Positions 1 to 14,400 of a stretch of DNA of 64,000 bases are shown one piece after another; position 1 is the stretch's first letter, and each line of letters opens with the position of its first letter. The position numbers and the translations under genes are program-made. The stretch comes from Crotophaga sulcirostris (taxonomy: Eukaryota; Chordata; Aves; Cuculiformes; Crotophagidae): contig VYZB01000340.1 of assembly GCA_013397455.1 (NCBI GenBank), positions 618,685 through 682,684 on the forward strand. The letters are read 5' to 3'. The notes beneath the pieces are model-generated. The model ran no database searches. It had not been told where the DNA came from and saw only the letters and a program-made list of their open reading frames with translations.

Positions 1-3000
1 CACTGCAAGTTAATCTGTTTTGAATAACAACACACTGGATCTGAATTCCTAAAGTAGGAAAAAGTCAGGGAAGAGATGACTGTGTAGTATGCTAGTTTTA
101 AGGAATTAATCTCTCAAAAAACCCAATGCTTTATGTAGTAATATGCCCCTTAAAAAAACCCAAAATCTAGAACTATAAATTTTTTTGCCTCTGCTTCTGT
201 CTATTTAGCTTTATATTCTTATTGCAAAAACGCATATTAGAAGAGAAAAACACAGAAATAGGATAGGTTAAGATATGAATAGCCAGTTATGAAATTAAAC
301 TTTATAGAAAAAGGGGCATTTAGTTTTTATTTTTTTCCCCCAAATATGTCTTGCTTACTGCAATCAGCTCAACAGTTTTAATCTTAAATTGGTTCATATT
401 AACTGCTTATACCTAACTTGCAGAATGCATCATTAGGAGAAAGATAAACTTGTTGGAGTCAAAATTTTCTTCCTCACTAACAAACACCAGAAGAAAGTGA
501 TGGGTAAAATTAGAACGCTATTGTATAATAAGTGAGTAATCTGAGAAAATTTAGTGCATAGACAACAGTCTCTCCTTGCTGTGCTGTTGCTCAGATACAC
601 AGCTTGTCTGAATCTAAATATATTGATTTATAAAAAGTGTGTAATCGGTGATACATAACCAGTGAGCCTGAAAAAGAGTGAACGGGAGGAATAGTATCAA
701 TAATACTGGTTGCCTATTTGAATAAGTCCTTACAAGAGTACAGTAAGATACAGTGGAGTTAAGCTTTTAAAATTACATTGCAAAACATGTTTTGGCCTGT
801 AGCTGCAAGAAAAGGGAGCTCAGACACATCTATTCAAAGGAATGTTTTTATTCATGATACGTGCAGAAGAGGAGCTCTTCTGTGAGAACAGCCTGGCACA
901 ACAGTCCACACCCCAACAATGGAGAGGCTGAAGTTAGACTTTCATATCATCATTTTTAAAGTGTGCGATTTGGTGCTCTCAAGACTGTCAGGTTCCTTAA
1001 TAGTGTTAGTATGTTGCTGGATATGTTTGTTCATTGATTTATAGAAAGGAATATCTTGTTCTTTGTTCAGTAGAGAAAGCATTTGCAGCAGAAAGGATTA
1101 TAAACATCCTCTTTGATAATCTCAGCATTTTGAAAAAGTTTCCTTAACTTCATATTAACTACTGGTGCTTTGTTTGCTACTGAATATAGATATGTTTATT
1201 AAGATATTAGTGTGAAATACTTTTGCTGTCTGTTTCATATGAGACACTGGTGGTAAGGAGTTCATAAACCCTTTGCCTTTGGGACCCATTGTGCTCACCA
1301 GAATGAGGGTAGCCTTCAATCTGTGGCATTTTATGGATGCCGCAAAATCGATCAGGCAGGCTTGGTGTTGGAGACCGTTCAAGTGAAGAAGTAGGTTTCA
1401 GGGAAAGCTTGATTTTGTTTACAGCTGCTCAGAGTTTGCAGAAGATGAGGTGGCTGAAGCTTACTCCTTCCTGCAGGAAGTCTCTGCCAAGGGGACAGTG
1501 GCTGGGAGTGCTATTTTGAGTAAGTACTGACCTGTGGATAAATAAAAGACAATAGAGTCGCAATTACTCTATTTTAACAGCTGAGGGAATATTTGCCCTC
1601 TAGATGGAGCTGTTCACTTGTGTTACAAGGTTGACGGCAAGCCTGAAGAATAAAAATGAGATCTTTCTGCTGCAAAACTGATCGGCAGGGCCCTTCAGGC
1701 AGCAACGCCTAGCTCAAGCCTGGCAGTGGGTAACAACTGCAGACTCTTCTTTGCCTGTCTTGCAGGTGTGGATATGGTAGAACAGGCTGCAGGGCACATT
1801 TCCTGGTTGAGAGCAAAGATTTTTATCCCTGCTTCCATCCCTGGCTATTTTCTTGCAGGCTTCCTCTGCTCCCTCTTCTTGTCCACCAGTTGCAGCTCAC
1901 TTTGTCTCTTGGTATCTTCCAGGCCCACAAAAGTTGCCATTTCCTCAGCATCTTCATTCTCTCCTTAAATCTGCCAGCTGTGTTCTATGTGACAATGGCT
2001 TTTTTATAGCTGTGTTTTCTTTGTACTGTGTGCTCAGTTGCTATGATTGTGAATCTGCCCTCTATTTGTCTGTGCTGTAGCTAAAGTGGGGGCTGTCTTC
2101 TATGTGCTTGTAGCTTTACTTGGAACAAATTCTAAAGCATAATTCACACACAATTCGTAGCTTCACAGATCATTTGATCCCTAACTTTGATTAATTTAAT
2201 CTGAATAAGGTCTTTATTTGTCTTAAATAGTCTCCCATTATAAATTATCTTGTTGATGGATTAACATTCTCTTCCATATCTTGTAATTCTGCAGCTGAAC
2301 CCCTATATGAAGCCATATTTAGAGCTGACTGCTTGGTCCCTGAGAAGCTGGGACTGTGCATTTTCATTGTACTGGGTATATGTATTCCCAAACAGAAGAA
2401 AATGGGTTTCTGTGCCAGCCAGCTTGTAACATATTTTAAGTGGCATGATGTGACATTCTTAATAGTTGGTATACAGAGGTCACTTTATTTTTTTTGGCAT
2501 TTCTCCCAGGAAGGAAGACAGGAGCACAAGTAAGTAGGCAAGAGTAACAGAAAACAGCTTAAAAGTCAGAGTAGCAATCTACCAATAAATATCAGCCTTT
2601 TGGTATACTCTCTTTTCATAGTTACCCAGCTTTTATAAGCTCTCATTGAACTGTTATTCTATTTTTTGCTGAAACGTGGAAACAAGTGCATTTAGAAAGA
2701 CTTCATGAAAAGGAAAACCATTCTCAATTATATTGAAGGTTTTGAGCAGAGAATTGGTCAATACTATTCGTACCACTTTCTATGACTTACATAGATATTT
2801 AAGCTTTCTGTTGAAGGCACAAAGTAATTTCTTTGTGACATATTTGTCCTTGAACACTGAAGGTTTCTGGCAGTGGACTGAACTATTTTAAATGAACAGC
2901 TGAGTCCTTTGAACTTCTAGGAAGTACTTTCCTCCCTCTCTAATGTACCCAGCTGCCATAAGTGGAAATTGAGCATGAAAAAGGGACCACTGCTGATTGG

Positions 3001-3980
3001 TTGTTTCACGTGGCATTGGCCAAAGTCTGTTATTCTGAAAATGAGGTATCACAGCAAAAGCATTGTTGGGTTAAGAAAGTAATGGTATGACAGACTTTAT
3101 TCTTAGTTCTTACAGGTTGGAAATCTGGTCTTAGTATGTGCTAGCAACTTAAAGTGAACATCAAGTGATATTTGCATATCTGTCTTTTAAGAAAGCCTTT
3201 ATGATTTTGGGAAAACTCTGTTTGTGACTTTTGAGGGTGTTTTTTATTTGGGGCTGGCAGTGCTGGAAGAGATAATGTGCAGTTGAGTGTTGAGAGGACT
3301 ATATACCTTGCCTCAGAGGCAGGAATAAGCCTCTGATGGCATTGCTTCTTTAAAGTCTACAGATAGAGTTCGGTGTGATTCCTGCTGAAGTTTTCAAGTA
3401 TTCTACCTGCATGTCCTGTTCCCAGTGCCCTTCCTGAAAAAAAGAGAAGAGGTTCTCAGAGAAACCTTCTCAAAGGACCTCATTGAGGGTATGAAGAGTA
3501 ATATTAAGAACTTTCACTTAAAGAGATCAACAGCAAAATCAGATACAGGGGAAATGAAGGGAAATAGCTGAACTGATGAAGAGTGCATTGATCTACCTTT
3601 GTCAAATATGTCACCTGGTGACTAGAGGCAATTAACTGTAAGGAGATACTGAGGTGAAAAGAGGAAGAATAGGCTACCCAGTTGTAGGAGGACTGGCGAT
3701 GGTGGTTCAGGCTGGTTTTCAAAATAACAGCCAACAATGGGGAGCAAAATCACCTCACAAGCGGGGAGGAACTTCAGTAGAAAGCTACCTGCAGTAAAAG
3801 AATAACAGTAAGAAATGTTTTTTAGTGACTGTCAAGGACAAAGCCACTGGACACAATTTTAAAGAACAGTTTTATGGTATAGCAAATGACAGTGAATTCT
3901 GGAAATATTGTAAGGTCTATCCAGTTTGACTTTTATGTCAGAATACTGAAAAGAAGAATCATGTTGATTGCTATAAGATA

Positions 3981-4006
3981 AAGCAAGCAAGCAAACAAAC
4001 AAATAG
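3981..4006. repeat. simple repeat, AAGC/AAAC tetranucleotides
   Basis: A short tract of AAGC units passes directly into AAAC units. It is an ordinary microsatellite with no sign of a flanking retroelement. Confidence 0.75.
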
Positions 4007-5239
4007 GTTTACATATAGCAGTTTCTTAGTACAACAGACAGGGAATCTAATCAGGGAAGACCAACTTTTAATTTTCTTAGAAGTGGGAAGATTTACCGTA
4101 ATACTAAGTGTATTCATCTGAATTTGGCTTGCTAAATCCCTAGCTAGTGCTTCTCATCTGGCATCCAGCACAGTGTTTTCTGGCTTTTGGCTTTGCACTG
4201 GCCGAGAGCAGAGAGCTGTTCCACAAATGCTACTGAAGCTAGGGTCTAACAAAGCATTTCCATCACAAGGTTTCTACTGCAATAATTGTTCTTATACACA
4301 GATGTGTAATAATATGCCTCAGCTAAGAGTCTAAACTAAAAAAGATAAAAAGGAACACAGCTAAGATACCTACAGCATGGTTTATAAGTAAGAGGGAGGG
4401 TTTTTTGTCTGAATAATTTTGGTGCATTTGGTGAATTTTAATGCTTATGGAAATGAAAGATTTTATTGGAGGCAAAGCAAGTGTAGGCAGTAACCATAGT
4501 GACTTCTACACATATCAGCTTTGCCAGTGTGCTTCAGTTCTAGTCTGCAAAATCCTAGTTATCAAATATTTGTAGGTTCTTGTAGGCAATCACAGTTAAG
4601 GGTTGATGCAGGGGGTTTATTGTCCTTTCATAAAAGACTAGAATCACAGGAACACAACAGTCTTTTGCCAAATTTCTCACTGAGGTCAAATCTAAATTAT
4701 GAAAGCATCAAAGGTTGCCACTGTGAATATTAATGTTATTGCTGATGCCTTTCCTTTGCGTGCTGGCAGGGTTAAACAATCCATCAGTGATACCCTCATT
4801 TTTGTCATATCATTCTCTGGCCCTTAGCCACACTTAAAGAAGAGACAGTTGACATATGTACTGTAATATGCTTTTCTGAGCTATTGCTAGGGAATTTTAC
4901 TTTTACTTCCTTATCACGGTTAATGAGTAATCTTGCACACATTGTCTTTCTGCGAGAAATACGAAACTTAATAGAAATAAATTACTGAAAGAATATTTCT
5001 ACTATTTTGTTTGCTATGTCAGAAATAACATCACTATTTTTACTAGTCATCCTAAACAGTCCTTTTACTGCACATTTTACTTGCCACAGCTTATACTAGA
5101 AGCCTCTGGATTTATTCAAGCTAAAAAAGTGAATTAAAAGTTGTAGCACATGTCAACCTAGGAACTTTCTTTTGAGATGAGAGCAAGATTCACTAAAATG
5201 AAGGCTGATAGAGGAGGCAGAAGATTAACTGCTATTATA

Positions 5240-5297
5240 TGAAATTATTGTATATTTAAGTATTGAATATTGCAATATTGAGTATTGTATACAATTT
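5240..5297. repeat. AT-rich imperfect inverted repeat
   Basis: The outer ends (GAAATTATTGTATA and GTATACAATTTC) are near reverse complements. The centre holds the self-complementary AATATTGCAATATT. The segment can fold into an imperfect AT-rich hairpin. It has no protein-coding sense and is not flanked by recognisable transposon ends. Confidence 0.5.
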
Positions 5298-8200
5298 CAT
5301 TGAAGTATTCTGGAGTTTCTTTGATTACTAAAATGCAGTTTTCCCTATATTCCAGGTTGTGAATATTTTTTGTCCAAAAATGGAAGCATTAAATATTAAT
5401 CAATTAGTTTCTAAGATAAAAGACAGAGTCACAGATAAAATAGGCTTCATAAAAATTGATAGGTCAACATATATTATTGACTGTTTTGATATGTGTAAAT
5501 ACAGGCACCTGTTTATGTTTATTACTCTAAGTAAGATTGAAGAGAATTTGCAGCAAAATGTAATTTTGATGCTTATTGTGGCATTCAGTGTACCACATTT
5601 CTTCCCATTACTACTCAACCATGTTTTTATATCTAGTTCAGATTTGGCACTGGTGAAAAGTCATTTAAGCACTATAGGATTTTCCACCTTTGAAAACTTG
5701 CCAATAATATGCTCATACTTTTAGAGTTTGACTTTTCAAATTTATAGGGGAAAAACCCAGTATATTGTCAAGTTATTACACATATTAAGTGTGAAGTAGG
5801 GTCTCAGAAGAAAAGCTCATCAAGAGGTCTTTGTAAAACAGATAGTAAGAAGCAATCCGTGCTTTGAATACCTCTCAATTTATTTAAACAAAACATCTTT
5901 GTTTTCCTGATTCTATTTCAAGTGAATGTGCCAAGCCATGGATGTCTGTCTGAACTCAGTTTTCTTGAGATTCGTTATTCTGAGATGCTCAAAAACGGCA
6001 ATGAAAAATACTAAGCAGTATATTTTTTTCCCTAAGAGCTAAATCATTCCATCTCACTTAACTAATGTATTGATTGACTTTATCGAGTCCATAAGTTCTG
6101 AGTTTATGAGCTGTGATGCCTGGAAATGGATTAGTGCCAGTGCCTATGATGAGATATGGTCAGAAGACAACTGTTTTGTCTCGTGGCAACATCTGAGGTT
6201 ACAGAACTTGACTTTGTTTCACCTTCAGAACAAAGTTTGTCATCTCAGATCACTGTGCATCAGCCAGAACAAGGGCCTGAACATGATGGCAAACCCCACA
6301 ACACATTTTGACTTGAAAAGGTCCAAACTCAGGTACTTCCGCTGTTGCAGTGCAAGACACATTTTATATTGGGCTTACATAGTAGTAATATTTGCATACT
6401 GGAGATACAAAGCAGAATTTTGTTTACGTACCCAGCAATCGAGGTTACGTTGTTATTATTAACAAATAGACAAGGAATGTTAATGAGAACTTGTAGACTG
6501 TCTACTTCAGGTTGTGCCTTGGAGATAGTACTTCCACTTGAAGCCTCACGCATATGAGGTGCCTCCTTTGTGCTCACTAGCCCCTGAGAAAGCCTTCAGG
6601 TTGTCTGTGGCTGATGTCACGTCTCTCTCTCCCTTCTTCCCCAAAATCTTGTTTATCTGCTTTTACTTTTGCCTGATGTTTTCTACTTGGTCTCTTACAC
6701 AAAACCAAATCTCAAAGTCGTAGTCTTTATATTCCTTCGGCTAAAACCTCTGATCCTCCTTTCCTCTTCGAACAGAAATTCAGCTTGTATTATAAGTGAA
6801 GAATTCCTTTTTTCTGATTCTTTTGCTTTCTTTTTTTTTAAGATCTAAATATAATTAAATTCAACACAGAGGTAAGTAGGGGAAATCTTATTGACCATTA
6901 TTTCCGGGAATGCAGACTGAACAATTTAGTTGGGGTATTTTTGCCTTCGAACTGTATGACTGGTTAAGGCTCCACTAGAAGCTTCATCCTGGTAGTTCCA
7001 GTATTTACTATTATCTCATTAATCTTGGTACCTGTGGTTGAGCATAAACAGTAGCAAGCTTTTTGCAGTACAAATCTCACATATGTATAAAAGATGTTTT
7101 GCCTATGTTTCAATTCCCTAACACATAAGAACAAACTGTTCTTGGTTATTTACAGTGCTTTGTGCAAACATGCAAGCATTTACACCGTGCGTTTAAGACC
7201 TAAAACCTCAAACCAAGGCATTCCAGTCTTTGCCATTGTTATCTTCGCATTTCGTTGTTGTCATTCATGGTCAATGAAATCAAATGTGAAGATGGAGGTT
7301 ATAGCTCCAGAGAAAATGAATGTCTTCCTCCCTTACACACAGCTGACATGAGCATGCCATAAGCCTGTATTCACGTCCCAGTGTTTTTCTCTGAAATGTT
7401 GCTACTGGTAACATTTACAAATTGCCAATGCAATTGTACTGCTTGAAGATTTATTAAGTTCTTTCACTTCTCAAGGGAGAACAGATTTCTTGATGTGAGA
7501 TTTAGCCAAAACCTGATCATCCTTTGATTGTATTCAAGTCCTTCCTCTTCATTATTCTTTTTCTTTATCCTCTAGAATGATTTCTTAGAGCAGCATCACC
7601 ATTTTTGTCATAATGTGTGCTCGTCATCTTTTAAAGACACTAGGAATGTATAAAATCCAAAACCAGACAGGAAAAGATTGTCTCACATCAGTTTTTCATC
7701 TATTTGTACTTAGAATATTGGGAAGGAGAAGGAGAAGGGGAAACCAAGGAAAGGGACATACGACTGCAAGTGAAAAAGGTGTTATTGCCATGGAGCATAG
7801 ATCAGAAAACAAAAAGATAGGAAGATAAAAGCCTGTCATTTATCACAAGTCACTGGTAACTATTTTTACCCCAGACAAGAAAGACTCAGAAAGTCTATAC
7901 TGACGTTCTCAGACCAGTGGTTTCTGAAGCAGTGTTATCTGAGGAAAATATTTGTATGTTTGGTAAAAATAATGTCCCTGTTATAAAGTTTGTTAGAAAT
8001 TAACAGTGCAAAGTTGAGACACTTAACTGCTATAAGCTTGCATATCTCCACAGGGACAGCAGGTGTTTAGTGTTTATTTTTCTTTTCCAATTATCATTTT
8101 GAGAGACCAAATTCTTGGGTACATTCTGAAAATGCTGCTACAAAGAAAAGGTTGGAAGTTCTGAAAAGGAAGAAAGAAAGCGTAGTCTGTTAAAAGCCTC

Positions 8201-11200
8201 TAAATTAAACCCTTTGGAGATGTTAGCAAGAAGGAAAAGGTAAACTTTTTGAAGCAATCTCATTGTCTTTAAAAGAAGGCATTAATGGTACATTTTTGTG
8301 AGTGTTGTTATTGGTATACAGTCTTTCAGAATTCTCTTTGTTGCTCTTATTGCCATTTTTCAACACTTGCATAGAAGGGTAATCAGAAATTTTTGAAGTC
8401 TTGCCTCCAAATGAGTGAGGAATTGCTGTTCACAAAGCTGTCCTGCTCACAGATGCATCATCTACCTTGGTAATATCAGGATATAAAGAATTTCTGACAT
8501 CCCAACCTGCAAGAACCCTCTTTTTTTTTCTGTGTCACAGGTTGTGGCCATACCATAGCTTTGCTGGTCAAAGTCAGGACAATTTTAGAGCTTTGATCTT
8601 CAATGAAGACAACTATCTCCATAAATCACCTGTCTGCCAATGGGAATGTTTTGTAACAATAGCTGTAATTTATAGAGAATCCTGATCTGAAATGCTCTAA
8701 GAAATAGTTTTGTAAGGTACGAGAATGAAGTCTGCCAACCATCTAAACTTTGGATCTTTCTGCCAGGCATGCCACAATATCAAGGTCTATGGCAGAAGAA
8801 AGTATTTAGTTACTGCTTATATTAAACTGTAATTTGCACAAACTTTTGAGCCATAAATGTTTCAGCACAGCTTCCTTTCAAAGCAGAGAGGAGTTCCACT
8901 GAAAAGAGAATGGCTTAGTAAAATGCACAATTTTCAGAGACAGAATGACATCAGACAGAACTTTTTATCCATTTCTTCCAATGTCCCAAATAATGGTGAT
9001 TTATTTAAGAGGGTCACTAGATGCAAATCATAGTCATCCCTTAGCAATAAAACTATTGAGCTAACCAGGCTTTTAAAATACAAAGCAAAGTCCCCCTTAA
9101 AAATTTTGAGTATTTATGCTCTCAATTATTTTAATATTGATTTGGAAATGAAAATTATGTGTTTTCCCATCAGAATATGTCACGTTTTATTTGATAGATT
9201 TTTCTTTCACCTATATTCCTAATGGAGTTTAAAATGAAAATGAACAGTCATGTTTTCTTTGGGATACCAGCATTACAGCTAGTGGTATGGAAGTGAGGGC
9301 TTTTTCCTGATTGTTTTAGCCATTAAGTAATAATTTATTGTGATTATTATTCTTAAGAATTTATTTAGGTATGATATTGGCAATAGTTATTTCTAGCTTT
9401 TTGTTGGGTAATAGGATTTTGACAAGTTATTAAAAAATGCAGATTATTTTTCATTGTCATTATTATATTATGACAAATTACATTTGGCCTTATGAGGCTG
9501 AAATCTCCCTTTGGAGTTTTCCGTGGTCTTGTTGAAAAGCAGTAGTGATGAATGTCAGAGGGAATTAAGGAAGAATCTTTGCTTAAGTGCAGCAACATGA
9601 TGCATCTTGTAGTAGTGTCTGTCCAATGTGTCCTATCAGTTCACTTTTTAGCCCTTACTATTTCTGATCCTGCCCACAAACACTAGAAATGGTAGCAGAC
9701 TAAAATTTGCTTGTCTAAGACCTTTGCTTAATTTTCCAGTTTCTTTGCTGTAGGAGTGAGTGGAGGTGCAAGTTCTTATAAGGCTTTTTATTGTCTTATT
9801 GTCCATGTTTTTTGTTAATTGACAAACACAAGAAGTGACCTGAGTAGAATGATTAAAGGAAGCATCACACAATGTGCAGTACTGGTTTTCCTACTCTGTT
9901 TCCAGAAAAGGATGACATGTAAGGATTCACTTTTTGTTTTTACTGATTGTTGATTATCTGCAGTTCAGAAGGAAAACAATGCAAATTTTTTTTGGTATTT
10001 TTTTTGTTTGCTTTGCGTTTCCCCACTAATTAATATGTCGCACTGACACCGGAGATGGCAATGTTTCTTGTTACTCAAATCAGCAGACAAGCTCATTTAA
10101 CTGAAGCACTTCTTCCCATCTCTACTTTGAAGAGACTATCTACTAAAATATCACAAAATATTTTAGAAGGTAGCATCTTTCTGTCTCCTAGCTTTCAGAA
10201 TGGAGTTTCAATAATCCACTGGTGTTTTATGACTTAGGTTTCAATTCTATTTACTGGGAAGTCTAGACATTTTAAAGAAGATTCAATCTGCTTATTTTCT
10301 GCCCAGGAATATGCAGATTTATAGACTGGCCCTAGTGTCTGGAGAGATTTAGCTTCCGAATGTGCTAGAAAGAATAAGTCCGATAAAATGAAGACCTGTA
10401 GGAATTTCAAAGGTGGTCTAAGGACATTAAGAATTACTTAATATCAGGGTTTTTTTACAATCCCAAATGTAAAGCAACGACATTAAGAGGGGTAGAACGT
10501 TCTGTTGTGTGGTCTGCAGTTTTGTCAGATGGCTACTGGTGGTTTGCTCAACATTAAATGATGTGGTTTATGACAGTCTCCCCTGGACTGAATACAGCAG
10601 CTTTCTTTTCACTGGAGTGACTCGTTCTTTCAGTATAATCCTTCAGGACGTTCCTGAGACAGTAACATGCATGAGGTATTTTCTTACAGTATCACCCTAC
10701 ATGTATGGGATCCGTTTGGGAATGAAAATCCGTTCTCATTAGCACTATCTCTTCTAAATCCTAGAAACCTCTAGCAAAGATCAGAACCATCAGGGCATCT
10801 TCCACTAGACCATGTCGAACATCCTCCTCTGCATGGGAAAATTGTGCTCCAAGCCCATCACTGTGTGCTTGGTAAGCTCAAAACTAGGTTAAGGAAGAGT
10901 GATGACATCCTTTGGCTCAGATTCTGAAAAAGATATTGTTTTAAGAAAATGCACGCTTTCATACTATGTCCTGGAACAGCCTTAAAGTCTTTGATAAGAT
11001 AATCTGACATGTGGCATTTCCCAAGGCAGGACTGAATTTGATGGAGAAGTGATGAATATTCTTTTTAGCAATATTCTGTCTTTTTTTCCCCCTAATTTCC
11101 ATTTAATCGTCTTTTATCTAGCCAAGAGAGAAACTTCTGGACCATCAATCTTGGTTACGCTCACACACACTTCCACTTTCTAACTGTTTCTTGTGTTATC

Positions 11201-11385
11201 TTTATCTTTTGTCATGGAAACACAAGAAAAATGTGCCATCTGGACGCACAGAGTATATGCTTTTCTACTTCCACTCAGTACTGAAATGAAGGGGTTATGA
11301 TCCCCAGAGTCAAAGCTGCACTTATGTCTTTGCCTAGACAGCATATCTAGGGAGATCAGCTAGCGGTGTCTTGAAGATGAGCACA

Positions 11386-11405
11386 GGAGGGAGGGAGGGA
11401 GGGAG
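11386..11405. repeat. simple repeat, (GGGA)n
   Basis: About five GGGA units in a row on the plus strand. A purine-only microsatellite with nothing else recognisable around it. Confidence 0.8.
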
Positions 11406-14400
11406 ATGGAAAGCACCTGCTTATGTCTAAACGGCTCTGCAATGGTTTCACCATTGTTTTCAGTCTCTGAGGATGAAGTTCTTCTCCTTTACAGTGCCTT
11501 TAGAAAACCCATTGGCTTTTTTTGCTTTGACAGCATCTTGGAGCTGTTGATGCTGTGCTTAGATTTTGCTTTCACCCCATCTAGGCTTGATATGAGTTAC
11601 TGTGGTAGTAGTCCACTCCGAAAGAGTTACTTCTATTATTAACATTTGTACTGCTTGCCTTTGGAACCCTCCCTAAACGTAATACAGAAATTTAGTAAAG
11701 GGTGGTCCCTGCCCCAAAGATACTGTGAAGTAAATGCAAGGTATTACAATGGCCACCTACAATAGAGGGGCTGGATTTTGAGAAGTGGACTCTGTTGTGA
11801 TGGAACTGCATCAGTGGAAATTTATATAAAATCCTCACAGGTTTTGTGCTTTTAGACATTAATGTTTTCTACCCCGAAACCCCATCTTGACTGGTGTTCT
11901 GGTGAGCATTGTCCAAACACTGATGTGGACAGATCATAATGGTACATCTTTCTGTCTGTGTAGTAAGAAGTTGTTCAGATGCAGCTCAGTCTGTTCAAAG
12001 CGGGAGTGTGTAAACCAAGATTTGTGGAGATACTTTTGAAAAATGCCCTTGAGTCATTTTTCGAAACTGGGGACCTTCTTTTGAAGTTCTTACCAACTTC
12101 TACCAGGAAAAATATTAAATACAAAGTTCTTAAGAAATTTCCTTTAGCCACTATGCACAACCAAGTCCCATGGGGAAAGGGTGGGGAAGCAAGTGGACCC
12201 TGTATTCCCTTCAATGCTCCTCAAATCTCTGTGTCAAAGCAGGCAGATGGAAACTAATTTCTGCTAACTGTATCATAACATTTCCAAAATATGTATATTT
12301 AATGCAATGATTTTTCTTAAGAAAACACTGATCTGAGAAATTAAATCCGTGCAGCTAGAGCATGAAGCAAAGCAGTCTAGTAGGCTGGATTTCAAACAGT
12401 CTAAGGGTATTTTGTTACAGAATTCATATTCCAAGCTACTGTGACAAGCAGTTGCTAATTCAAAAAATATTTGGTAAGAGTGGGCTAATTTGTGCATCAT
12501 TGAAGCACCGGTCCTTTTTGCTGTCAGTGTGTATTTTGCATTTGCAAGGAAAGAGGATATACAGTCTTCATTATCTGCTACAAAGAAACTGGCAGCTACA
12601 CATCTTAACTGAGTGTTTTTATTCATACCTACCAGTATCCTTCTGAGGGCAGAAGGCATTTGAAAAGGTGCCCCTGCTGTGTGTTTATGTTTTATTTACC
12701 CTTACTACCTGTCTCGTATATGAGAGGTGTTTTTCTTTCCAGTTTGAGGTGTTATTTTTTTAATGAGTTCCACCAGACAGGTTTAATGCTTGCCTTCATT
12801 TTCAACCCTTTAGATGATTATGCAGGATTCATGATATCACAGCAGCAGAATCTGCTGTAGATTGATGAGACCCCATCAACCACCCTGCCCACTCAATATT
12901 ATAAAGATTTGTGTCGTCAGTGGTCATGACGTTTAGTAGGAAGTTGCCCATTTATGGATACTAGAGCAAATGATATCATCACAATAGGTGGCTCCTGTCT
13001 AAATAGGATCATTTGTGAAATGAGATTACAGGCATTTATCTGGGAAACGGGGGACAGAGGCACCTGCTTTATGTAATTGATATCCAGAGGAATTATTGTG
13101 TATAATAATCAAGAAAAATCTTCATTTCTAATTCTGTTATATGGGAAAAGAAACCCTCTTTTTTTCTGCCTGCATAAAACAAACCCCACTTCCACATGGA
13201 ATAAGCTCCAGACCATGTTTTCTATTATGCTTGAATATATGGGACATGCATTGCAATCCTATGCTTGCCACACTGCTGCAGTATACTTGTTTTGCAGAGC
13301 TCTGTAGCAGGCTAGTGAAAGCTGTGACTAGCCAGACCCTTGGATACATACTCTAATCTCTGGCCTTTGTTTTTGCAATGAATTTGATTTGTTCATTGAT
13401 GGCATATTTTTTCTGATTTGTGAGAAGCTTCATACTCTGTGTTTGGATGCTGACTGCAATACAGCAATAGTCTTTGATACGGTAAGTCAAAGATGACTCA
13501 TTTCTTACTCTTGTGCCTTCAATTTTTACTTTCTACAACACCATCTTGTCGGATAGAAAATTGTGTGTTAATTAATGTTGAAGTAGTTAATTTTCAACAG
13601 ATGATTTGCCCTTCCCTCCCCCCAGTACTTTGCACCATGTTTTTTTTCCTCATGAAAGCAATAGGTTTGAAATGTCTTTAAGTAAAATGCTTTTGCTTTG
13701 TTATTTTTAATAAAATTGCCAACATTTTTCCCTATTCTTTAATTTCAACATTAAAAAAGAAAATAGATCACACACAGAGATTTAGAACTTAACATGTGAT
13801 GCTAGAATACAATAAGTTCAGTTCAATGTTAACCTTTATTACAGTGAACACAATTGGAAAGGCAAGGATCTCTTTAGAGATTTACACTTCAGATAAAGTA
13901 TAAGGGTTTCAGTTTTCATTTGACTATTAATACAGTCAGATACATCCAGCTACGAGAGCCTTTATTTTACGTGGAAACAGTGGAGAGAAAATGCCTTACA
14001 AAAAGACAGTTTTCTTTGTAATGCAGCGTGCAGAAGAAAGTAGTACCCCTTATCAAGTGCACTACATGAGGTAAGAGCGAAAAACCCTGCTGCATGGTGA
14101 TAGCAGCCTTCATATTATAGACATATCTCTAACAGAAATGCTATTGAACAGAAATATTCTTTGAAGAGCTTTTAAAAAGTGCTATGATCACACACATAGC
14201 ACACACTCTTTCAGATAGCTAACATTAATTGTGCAGTACGAGTTAAGATTTGAGCTAAGAATTTTTAGAGAAATTACCTTTAAGCAGAGGTCTGGAGGAT
14301 CACTGGGTTACTGGGTCTCCTTTAATAAGATTCATTCAGTTCTGGTTTTACAATTGGCAACTTTGCAGCAAGTGAACAGTGTTCAGATGGCTTGAAACGT

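Noticed and set aside
6070..6462. Plus-strand frame of 130 codons
   Set aside because: Erratic composition rich in Cys, Trp and Tyr, no domain, and competing frames on the other strand.
12273..12659. Minus-strand frame of 128 codons overlapping a 94-codon plus-strand frame
   Set aside because: No recognisable motif, no splice or promoter support, and both strands are open at once, which suggests chance.
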